Source: Priestia aryabhattai (GTDB taxonomy: Bacteria > Bacillota > Bacilli > Bacillales > Bacillaceae_H). From it: a stretch of 64,000 nucleotides of DNA. The number at the start of each line of letters is the position of its first letter. Positions within the stretch are counted from its first letter, which is position 1. Position numbers and translations under genes: made by a program. The stretch spans positions 1-64,000 of the forward strand of contig NZ_JAMBOQ010000009.1 of NCBI RefSeq assembly GCF_023715685.1, read 5' to 3'. Shown piece by piece: positions 57,789 through 64,000 of this stretch. The notes beneath the pieces are model-generated. The model made no database searches. It was given only the letters and a program-made list of their open reading frames with translations, and was not told the DNA's origin.

Positions 57789-58734
57789 TCATTGAAAGCT
57801 CCTGTTCTGTTTGTTTATTCCGGAGACGTGATGCCACAGGTTGAATGGTTTTTCCATTCTTCTTTAATTGCTCGTTCCAATCTTTTGCTCCCTTTGGAAT
57901 ATCTGCTTTTACTAAATCAGCATTAACGATTTGGTTCATTTTGTCAATAAATTCTTTTCCCCCTTGGTCATTATCGACAGCTAACACCATTTCTTTAATG
58001 CTTAAGCCTTCTCTTCGAGCTTCAATATAAGACTGAGCCACTGTTTTAGGCTTCAAGCCATTCATACTAATAAGGCGTGTATTCTGCAATTGATTCTCCT
58101 TTATACTCCAATAAGAAAGCACATCAATTGAGCTTTCAAAGAAATGAATCTTGTTTGGGCGACCAACGTCAATTGAAAAGCCTGTATGTGGGTTATCGTT
58201 CGGTAAGACTTGCTTAAAGGAACCTCGTTTATTGTTCATGGAAGCTGTTCCTTGCCGATCCGCCCCAATCACCTTTCCTTTGCCCCCGTGTTCACGCCAT
58301 TTAAACACGACATTGTTCCGTTTGTCCTGGGCGATTAAGTCTTTTTGAAGCAGCCAGTTAACTAACCGAGGATCAATTTTACGCTCCTTTATCAGATAGT
58401 CCTTTACTTTGCTTTGATCCTTTACTTCTAACTCTTTTGGATAGCGAAAAGGCTCTTTTGATGTTGAAACCGACGGTTGTTCATGTGAAAGAGAAACTTC
58501 TTTATAATCCCCTTTATTAATATCTAATACGGCTTGTGGGAACGACATCCCATAATACATTTGAGCGAAACTAATCGCCCCGTATCCTGTTTCATTGCGG
58601 CTATTCCAAGCGTACATGTTCCCTTTGATAAGTAGACTATCATGTTCGGTATGACGGTAATACTTTCCCTCTTTCACAAAGCTTTCGCCTTTCGCTTCCA
58701 GATACGACAACAAATCAACATCTCGCGCTTTCAT
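57781..58734 (-). CDS. Toprim-domain protein (DUF3991/TOPRIM)
   Basis: A 317-residue protein. Residues ~10-75 are a primase-like DUF3991 region without the zinc cysteines (LLSYLEAKGESFVKEGKYYR, GYGAISFAQMYYGMSFPQAV). The Toprim domain has IHFFESSIDVLSYWSIKE (Glu) and MVLAVDNDQGGKEFIDKMNQ (DxD-type). Such proteins occur on plasmids near relaxases and may assist primer synthesis. ATG 58734 follows GGAGGAGG. It is coupled to the Mrr gene downstream. Confidence 0.85.
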   Translation of the reverse strand: MKARDVDLLSYLEAKGESFVKEGKYYRHTEHDSLLIKGNMYAWNSRNETGYGAISFAQMYYGMSFPQAVLDINKGDYKEVSLSHEQPSVSTSKEPFRYPKELEVKDQSKVKDYLIKERKIDPRLVNWLLQKDLIAQDKRNNVVFKWREHGGKGKVIGADRQGTASMNNKRGSFKQVLPNDNPHTGFSIDVGRPNKIHFFESSIDVLSYWSIKENQLQNTRLISMNGLKPKTVAQSYIEARREGLSIKEMVLAVDNDQGGKEFIDKMNQIVNADLVKADIPKGAKDWNEQLKKNGKTIQPVASRLRNKQTEQELSMNG

Positions 58735-58770
58735 AACCTCCTCCTCCTTGACATGTTTTCGTTCTCCCAT

Positions 58771-59020
58771 CTAATCCCTCCCTCACTTCACCATATGAAA
58801 AAAGGGAGCTTTTCAGCCCCTCATTTTTCAATATTTTGCCATTTTTAGCGTTCTATTTCTTGCGTTTCTTTCCGTTTTTTTGAAGAATTTGCTCCATTAT
58901 TCCGTGCAAAAAAATTGCACATTCATTTTGCAATTTTTCTTTTCTTATAGCTGATTTCATTAAGGAAACGGCTCTAAAAGGAATTTGTTACAGCTGTTCA
59001 CCACTAGTATTGGCTCAAGT
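58771..59020. other. Upstream region of the Toprim gene
   Basis: A hairpin GGGAGCTTTT / AAAAGGGAGC-type near 58799-58820 is weak. I see no gene here. Confidence 0.3.
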
Positions 59021-59027
59021 TGCATAA

Positions 59028-59062
59028 GAAAAAGCAGAGGAATGAACAACCTCTGCTTTTTT
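59028..59062. terminator. Terminator
   Basis: AAAAAGCAGAGG pairs with CCTCTGCTTTTTT. Confidence 0.75.
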
Positions 59063-59141
59063 GCATTTAATTTTATTAAGTTACATGTAGATGTTGGATA
59101 AAGCTTGTTAATTTTGAAGGAGAAACCTTTAACTAACTCCC

Positions 59142-59663
59142 TTATTCCTTACCTGAAGAAACTGATCCATATTCCTTATCAGATAGAGCAATTATGTCTG
59201 TATGTTTAGGTATATAACCCAATAAACGTAACATAGCTACAATTTGCCCCTTATGGTGGAACTCATGTGTAATTGTATGCATGAGCAATTGTCGAGGAGT
59301 CTTTCTTATCCTATTAACCTCTGGTCTCCAAACAAGTTCTCTCTCAATAATGTCATCGAAGTTATCACTAAATTGTTCAAATACAGCATCTACATATGCA
59401 TCTGCTTGGTCAAAATAAAGTTGAATATCACTTATCTGCATATTATTAATTACTTCTTTTGTTAAAAGAGGCGATTTCGTTTGTAAAAGAACAAAAGAAC
59501 CGAGCCAAGCATGGTAGCAACCCGCCACATGAATCAAAGAATCTCTTACACTCTGAGAACCAAATCCGAGTTTTTTTGTAAAATCACCTTCATTTAATTC
59601 TTTACATTGCTCTAATAAGATTTGACGTGTTTGTTTTACCCATTCATATTCTTGTTTTTCCAT
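59142..59663 (-). CDS. DinB family protein
   Basis: A 173-residue four-helix DinB-type protein. Metal histidines are visible in LIHVAGCYHAW (~residue 46) and HTITHEFHHKGQIVAML (~135). The family includes bacillithiol-dependent detoxification enzymes. It differs from the DinB protein at 38160 in the EFHHKGQ motif. The start follows AGGAGT. Confidence 0.88.
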   Translation of the reverse strand: MEKQEYEWVKQTRQILLEQCKELNEGDFTKKLGFGSQSVRDSLIHVAGCYHAWLGSFVLLQTKSPLLTKEVINNMQISDIQLYFDQADAYVDAVFEQFSDNFDDIIERELVWRPEVNRIRKTPRQLLMHTITHEFHHKGQIVAMLRLLGYIPKHTDIIALSDKEYGSVSSGKE

Positions 59664-59812
59664 ACTTTCTACTCCTTTATTTGAATATTCCCACTTATAT
59701 TATTACATTAATTGTACAGCAAATAAGAAAGGCCAACATTAATAAAAATTTAATGTAGGTTCTCTTTATATAATGTGTAATTGACCAATAAAAAAGAGAG
59801 CTTTATGCTCCC

Positions 59813-60348
59813 TTACCTTTCGAGTTCCTGTTCTTCTTTTTTCTTTTTGACGGTGCCTGTACGTTTTTGGAATTGCATTTGACTGCCCACTTCCATACGG
59901 TCTTGAAAAGTAAGAGATTGTTCTTGAACTTGACCATTCATGACCCCCTTCTCGTTTTTAGTCATGGTTGAATTAATCTGATGTTCAAGTTTCACGACTT
60001 CCTCCTTTGTCATCCATCCATTTTTGATCGCTTGTGTTTTGGTTGAATAATATTTTTCTTCAGCCGTGACACGCTCTAAAATGCTATCGCGCTTTTTCAA
60101 ACAACTTTTTTAATTGCTTTTTCTCCTGCCCATTCAATTGATCCGATTGTTCAGTAAACAAAGAAGATGTCTTATTAGGGTTATCCATATAATCTTGATA
60201 AAGGGTAAACAGTTTCTCATGAGCATCCTGCTCTTTTTTAGCATCATCACGATCTACATAATCAACATAATCCTGAAAAGCCTTTTTATCAGATGTAACA
60301 AATTTTGTTTTTCAACACTACGCCTGGAATAAAAGAAGGCGTACTCAT
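59813..60348 (-). pseudogene. MobP-type relaxase remnant
   Basis: The first frame reads MSTPSFIPGVVLKNK and then shifts: an extra A near 60305 leaves FVTSDKKAFQDYVDYVDRDD, AKKEQDAHEKLFTLYQDYMD, NPNKTSSLFTEQSDQLNGQE in the next frame. A second break near 60095 joins to SILERVTAEEKYYSTKTQAI to the stop. The N-terminus matches MobP2-type relaxases of Bacillus plasmids (GVVL, FVT, YVDYVDR), but the catalytic centre is deleted. Confidence 0.7.
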
Positions 60349-60589
60349 TCCTCTCCCCTCATTTCTTGAATAAATCCATTGATTGTTTCAATTGCCCCTG
60401 CACACTTTTCCATCATCTTTATATTTCGATCAATGAGATGTTCTAACTCTGCTTCACGATCTTTTTGTTCTTGAAAAACAGCCAGTGTTCAATCTGACCT
60501 TTTAAGAATTCTTGACGAGAAATCTTTTTTTCTTTTGCGATTTCATCTATTTTTTTAACAGCAATTGGATCAATATTTCGTAAAAACAT
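60345..60589 (-). pseudogene. Mobilization accessory protein (RHH type), frameshifted
   Basis: The frame MFLRNIDPIAVKKIDEIAKE then KKISRQEFLKGQIEH shifts at CACTGGCTG, where CACTTGGCTG would continue LAVFQEQKDREAELEHLIDR to QEMRGEE. It has a ribbon-helix-helix start typical of MobC-like partners. Its end overlaps the relaxase start as ATGA. Confidence 0.7.
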
Positions 60590-60664
60590 ATCTATGACAT
60601 TCGTTCCTTTCCTGTAAATTGTGGTTCCCCACTAAAAAAGAGAGAAGAGAAGAGAAGAGCATAA

Positions 60665-60735
60665 GGGGTTTTTGCTATCACACGGGGTGATAGGCTAGGC
60701 AGAGCCTAGCAAAACCGTGATATCAAAGAAAGTCG
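60665..60735. other. Candidate origin of transfer (oriT)
   Basis: Two adjacent inverted repeats, CTATCACACGGGGTGATAG (60686-60704) and GCTAGGCAGAGCCTAGC (60706-60722), just upstream of the mobilization genes. Position and form fit an oriT. The nick site is not identified. Confidence 0.5.
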
Positions 60736-60738
60736 ATT

Positions 60739-60828
60739 AATGTCCCCTTTGCGTCCCCCTTTAAAATCCCAATGTCCCCTTTATGTCCCCCTGTTTTGGA
60801 GCCATGTCCCCTTTGCGTCCCCCTGTGT
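60739..60828 (+). repeat. Three direct 20-bp repeats
   Basis: TGTCCCCTTTGCGTCCCCCT, TGTCCCCTTTATGTCCCCCT and TGTCCCCTTTGCGTCCCCCT, about 30-35 bp apart. They lie between the oriT-like site and the coiled-coil gene and may bind a plasmid protein. Confidence 0.7.
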
Positions 60829-60832
60829 TTTT

Positions 60833-61189
60833 TCACTTCATGGCTAAATCTTGCTGCTTTTCATTCAATTTTTGGAGCTTTTCTTGTAAGCTTTTTTGTT
60901 CATCTTCATAGAGCTGAATGCTCTCATCACTAGATTGAATGGTATCCTTTTTCATCGCAATTTTTGATTCCGTATCTGCTTTTTCCTCCTCCACTTGGTA
61001 CTTCATATCACGTTGTAACTCGTTCATTTTTTGTTGCGTTTGATGTTTATGTTTCGCTTCTACCGTGATTGCTTTTTCATAGTTTTTCATTTTCTTTTTA
61101 ACAAATTGTTTTTCTAAATCATTCACCAAAAGCGCATATTCTTGTTTGTTTTTTGTTCCTTTTCCCTCTTCACTTTTCCTTTTCCTCAT
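60833..61189 (-). CDS. Coiled-coil protein, mobilization-linked
   Basis: A 118-residue, highly charged protein with a near-continuous coiled coil (YEKAITVEAKHKHQTQQKMN, ELQRDMKYQVEEEKADTESK, LYEDEQKSLQEKLQKLNEKQ). It resembles the C-terminal coil of mobilization or conjugation proteins. The start overlaps the end of the ruined gene upstream and has no good ribosome site, so it may itself be the end of a broken longer gene. Confidence 0.5.
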   Translation of the reverse strand: MRKRKSEEGKGTKNKQEYALLVNDLEKQFVKKKMKNYEKAITVEAKHKHQTQQKMNELQRDMKYQVEEEKADTESKIAMKKDTIQSSDESIQLYEDEQKSLQEKLQKLNEKQQDLAMK

Positions 61190-61385
61190 TTTCTTGATAT
61201 AGATCAAAGGCTAGTGCCTCCCAATTTGGAGATAAATCATTAATCCTTACCACGTAATAGCCATCATCTTCATACAATAATTAAACAGGCAATTTCACGT
61301 TTTGATTCGCTTTTTATTGTGCAACAAAACTTACCTCTTCTTCATCTGTCTGATCTAGTTTGATAACCATATCGAGTGAATTTCA
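61170..61385 (-). pseudogene. Ruined gene upstream of the coiled-coil gene
   Basis: Pieces in shifting frames: SLDMVIKLDQTDEEEVSFVA, then DDGYYVVRINDLSPNWEALA and FDLYQENEEKEK. At least two stops separate them. Family not recognised. Confidence 0.45.
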
Positions 61386-61654
61386 AGTTGGACGATACAC
61401 ACATTTTTTAATGGTTACTGTTCCATTAATATTTGAACAAACAGAATCAAGGGTATTCTGTTTGTGGGTAGAATTTCTATATCTTGAAGAATAAAAACAG
61501 ATATAGAATATTAACATAGGATTACTATAATTCATTATTTTTACAAAAAAAGAAAACTCTAAAGCCATATTTTTAATTTGAAAGTAAAGGTTGTTATTCT
61601 AATAATTAATAAACATTATAATCTCAACTAATTTTATATTTAATAATCAACTAC

Positions 61655-62085
61655 TATAGATTTACAGTAAGACTCCCCCATTTAGTTGAACTTAATCCTA
61701 ACTCAAGTTCAACTAAATATTCATTCACTATAGAATTTCAGTCATATCATCCTTATAGTTCAACCTAAATTAAACCTAAAAGTAATTCATTACAGATTTG
61801 CAGTAAGGTTCCATCTATTAAGTTTAACTTAAATTAAACTTAACAGTTACTTCCTATAGATTTATAGTTAGATTTCATTCCTTAGTCTACTCCAATCTAA
61901 ACTTAACAGTTACTTCCTATAGATTTATAGTTAGATTTCATTCCTTAGTCTACTCCAATCTAAACTTAACAGTTACTTCCTATAGATTTATAGTTAGATT
62001 TCATTCCTTTAGTCTACTCCAATCTAAACTTAACAGTTACTTCCTATAGATTTATAGTTAGATTTCATTCCTTTAGTCTATTTAA
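61655..62085 (+). repeat. 63-bp tandem array (iteron-like)
   Basis: Four near-identical units start at CAGTTACTTCCTATAG (61844, 61907, 61970, 62034; periods 63, 63 and 64). Each has CTATAGATTTATAGTTAGAT, TTCATTCCTTAGTCTACTCC and AATCTAAACTTAA. Three diverged units precede them (CTATAGATTTACAGTAAG, CTATAGAATTTCAGTC, TACAGATTTGCAGTAAG), with GTTGAACTTAA and GTTCAACTAAA like those at the par locus. It is a candidate origin or centromere. Confidence 0.7.
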
Positions 62086-62204
62086 GAACTTTGTTATAAT
62101 GAACTAGAACTTTGGATTGTTTATTCTATCAAAAATAGCAAAAACACTGTAAATCTAACACAAAATCCATCATTAAATCTCTCAAAAATCAGTGTCAGTT
62201 CTGT

Positions 62205-62234
62205 TATAATAGCAACAAATTTGTTGTTATTATA
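62205..62234 (+). promoter_or_regulatory. Operator palindrome overlapping the -10 box
   Basis: TATAATAGCAACAAA pairs with TTTGTTGTTATTATA with one mismatch. The left TATAAT can serve as the -10 of the MerR-like gene 25 bases downstream, so self-repression is likely. Confidence 0.7.
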
Positions 62235-62258
62235 CTTGAGAAGAGGAGGGGGTTAATT

Positions 62259-62951
62259 TTGAAACAAACTGAGGAAGAATTCAAACTAAGTGAAGTAATA
62301 AAGCTTACTGGGCTTTCTGACCAAACCATTCGAAGATATCAAGAGGATTTTAATATTCAAGGAATCCGTACTCAAGGTGGTCATCGTCGCTTTAAAAGAG
62401 AAGAGATTGATATGTTACTTGAGGCTAAGAGATTAAAAGAAGAAAATGGTTACTCTATTAAGCAAATTCGTTCACATTTTAATGGAGAAACAACATCTGA
62501 GATGTTAGAAAAGAATGAGCCTATGAAAACAGTTTTTGAGAAGAAAATAGTGAATTTAGAGGAACAATTAGCAGAGGCAACTGAGAAAATTGATTCTATG
62601 GTTCAGGTTTTAACAACATTTATGAAACAAAGTGGACAAACAAATCAAGAGATTTTATCTCAATTTCAAGATGTACTAAAGGCACTCCCTGAAACATCTG
62701 CAACTACAAACAACCAAAGAATCTTAGAAAAAGAGCAGCGTCTAAATGAATTGAAAATTAGAAACAAATTAAAAAAAGAAGCAATTGAAAAATGGGTTAT
62801 GTTACCCGAAGAAGAACGGAATATAACTGTGAAAACTGGTCTGTTTAGTTTCAAAAAGGAAGAAAATTATAATAAAAAGCGAGCTTTCATCGAAGATTAT
62901 ATAAGTGAACATTTAGTCGATCGGCTTGAAAGAGAGTATGATATTCAATAA
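62259..62951 (+). CDS. MerR-type DNA-binding protein
   Basis: A 230-residue protein. Residues ~8-75 are a MerR-type winged helix (LSEVIKLTGLSDQTIRRYQE, IRTQGGHRRFKREEIDMLLE). Residues ~85-180 form a coiled coil. The C-terminal ~50 residues (EKWVMLPEEERNITVKTGLF, FIEDYISEHLVDRLEREYDI) are conserved-looking but unnamed. It begins with TTG after GAGGAGGGGG. Proteins of this build are encoded on many B. cereus plasmids near replication regions. The 63-bp array upstream is a possible target. Confidence 0.8.
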   Translation: MKQTEEEFKLSEVIKLTGLSDQTIRRYQEDFNIQGIRTQGGHRRFKREEIDMLLEAKRLKEENGYSIKQIRSHFNGETTSEMLEKNEPMKTVFEKKIVNLEEQLAEATEKIDSMVQVLTTFMKQSGQTNQEILSQFQDVLKALPETSATTNNQRILEKEQRLNELKIRNKLKKEAIEKWVMLPEEERNITVKTGLFSFKKEENYNKKRAFIEDYISEHLVDRLEREYDIQ

Positions 62952-62997
62952 AATCAATGATTAATCTATTTTAATTAAATATGAAATAAAAAAAACG

Positions 62998-63050
62998 AAA
63001 GAGGCATTGCCCTTAGTTAAGCTGAATTAACTAAGGGCAATGCCTCTTTT
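62998..63050. terminator. Strong terminator
   Basis: AAAGAGGCATTGCCCTTAG with GTTAA pairs perfectly with TTAAC and CTAAGGGCAATGCCTCTTT. Confidence 0.85.
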
Positions 63051-63227
63051 AAATAATGCTAGTTTAGAAGACCACTTATAGTGAAACTAAAAATTGCACT
63101 TTTTTATACTGATTGAGAGTAGAGAGAAAGATTTTGCTTTTTAGATAAATATTTGTTTAATTATTTATTATCTAAATGAAAAAGATTAGCCCAAAATACT
63201 CGTTTTGATATATTTTGCTAATTTTTA

Positions 63228-63257
63228 TTGAATTATGAGACTAGTTAACGCTATAAT
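63228..63257 (+). promoter_or_regulatory. Promoter of the structured leader
   Basis: TTGAAT (63228-63233), 18-bp spacer, TATAAT (63252-63257), about 30 bases before the stem-loop leader. Confidence 0.6.
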
Positions 63258-63288
63258 AAAACTAACAAAAACGTGCGGAATAGAAAAA

Positions 63289-63371
63289 AGACTTCAACTG
63301 TTTAAGAAGTGCTGTCAACACTCTTAAACCGTTCACCCTAAACACAGTAGGGAAAACACTTGTCGAAGTCT
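63289..63371 (+). ncRNA. Three-way-junction leader or regulatory RNA
   Basis: A closing stem AGACTTC / GAAGTCT (63289-63295 with 63365-63371) encloses two hairpins: GTTTAAGAAGTG / CACTCTTAAAC (63300-63329) and CCCTA / TAGGG (63336-63352). A T-rich tract follows. It lies in the 5' leader of the gene at 63546 and could be a copy-control RNA or attenuator. Confidence 0.5.
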
Positions 63372-63545
63372 CTTGTTAATAGATTTAGTTTTTCTATAAA
63401 ATAAAACTTATGTTTTTATTTTATATGAAATTGACATCTATTTCAAGGGCTTAGTTCATCAAAATCAAGGCATTGTTTTCCTTTTTCGAGGGAAATAGTG
63501 TCTTTTTTGTGTTCCTTAAAGGAGACGATGAACAAATGACAAAGA

Positions 63546-64000
63546 TATTGACCTGCTATTTAAAAGATGTAGATACCTTCAATGGACAATTCAAATGGTT
63601 ATGGACCAACAAGTCCACACTTCGGAAAAAGAAAGAAGAGTTTTTAGAAATTCTTCGTACCCACTTTAAACAACAACAATCTGCCATACATAAAGAATTT
63701 CCTAAAAAAAGAATGGAAATGCTCGATTATGTCATCTATAACCTAGTCGCTACGGGCATTCAAGCAATCCGTTCTGAAACGCTCATGAAGAAATTTAATG
63801 CCTCAAAAAGTACAGTTTCTCGTTTTGTGCGCTCGTTAAAAGCGACACCCTTTATACTTGTGGCACGATACATTAAAGAGGATGCAACGGGTACTCACCC
63901 TGATAGCTATGTATTTATCCTTAAAAGCCATAAAAACTTTCATCACATTTGCGACGAAATCTTTTTCGCCCATGACACAACAGGTGTACAAAGCCTTGAA
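63546..64000 (+). CDS. HTH plasmid protein, probable replication or regulatory protein (3' end beyond window)
   Basis: The visible 151 residues start MTKILTCYLKDVDTFNGQFK and include a helix-turn-helix (SETLMKKFNASKSTVSRFVR). The ATG at 63546 follows AAAGGAG at 11 bases; the nearer ATG at 63538 is closed after two codons. A structured leader and an iteron-like array lie upstream, a layout often seen with replication initiators, but the family is not recognised and the end is missing. Confidence 0.55.

Noticed and set aside
61655..62085. CRISPR array
   Set aside because: The units are contiguous 63-bp tandem repeats with no unique spacers, and no cas genes are present.
1..64000. tRNA, rRNA or housekeeping cluster
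   Set aside because: No cloverleaf with a T-loop GTTCRA and CCA pattern or rRNA sequence was noticed on either strand. A covariance search was not possible.

Overview
The window is AT-rich Firmicutes DNA that reads as part of a large accessory plasmid of the Bacillus cereus group. It has plasmid partition genes (an actin-like ParM with a small adaptor), decayed mobilization genes, an iteron-like array next to a MerR-type regulator, IS240-like (IS6) and IS3 elements, a group II intron remnant, AbrB, YolD/UvrX and KGG-type genes. I saw no rRNA or tRNA gene. Strong GGAGG-type ribosome sites, with some TTG and GTG starts, fit Bacillus.

Layout. 0-2.7 kb: an IS6 end, a helix-turn-helix gene and a divergent PfpI/Lrp pair. 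3.2-5.9 kb: immunity-type genes (ankyrin-SUFU, a frameshifted gene, SUKH) behind the broken tip of an HNH toxin. 5.9-12.9 kb: uvrX fragment and yolD, a methionine aminopeptidase carried on a 1.2-kb insertion that splits a small zinc-ribbon gene, an aldo/keto reductase between solo IS6 ends, repeated small membrane-protein genes, and a DUF5677 gene. 13.0-19.6 kb: an array in which eight 28-bp sites shaped like XerCD dif sites, all in one orientation, separate seven intervals that each hold one gene or one small operon (GNAT, cupin, MFS plus regulator, MFS, small membrane proteins). 19.7-28.7 kb: a segment between 240-bp inverted repeats with a tyrosine recombinase, phage-like debris, UspA, GNAT, ASCH and membrane proteins. 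28.7-36.5 kb: GrpB, an IS3 element, a HepT/MntA toxin-antitoxin pair, the parMR locus and AbrB. 36.6-46.7 kb: more single-gene dif-like modules (MBL hydrolase, DinB, GMP reductase, KGG protein) mixed with repeats, an IS3 fragment, an intron fragment and an intact IS6. 46.7-53.3 kb: an operon under a TPP riboswitch that couples an NMT1/THI5-type ABC importer to LuxE-like, LuxC-like and SDR enzymes. 53.5-64 kb: a cupin module, a lipoprotein, an L,D-transpeptidase, a Toprim/Mrr pair, a second DinB, mobilization remnants with an oriT-like site, a 63-bp repeat array, an autoregulated MerR-like gene and the start of a probable plasmid replication or regulatory protein behind a structured leader.

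Two signals stand out. First, about two dozen dispersed 11-6-11 bp sites match the XerC/XerD arms of bacterial dif. They flank single genes, and four distant pairs share identical 6-bp centres, so the plasmid appears to gather gene cassettes by host XerCD recombination, like the pdif modules known from Acinetobacter plasmids. Second, the TPP-riboswitch operon suggests a salvage route in which an imported carboxylic acid related to thiamine is reduced to an alcohol. Both are read from sequence only. Family names rest on recognised motifs, not on database searches.
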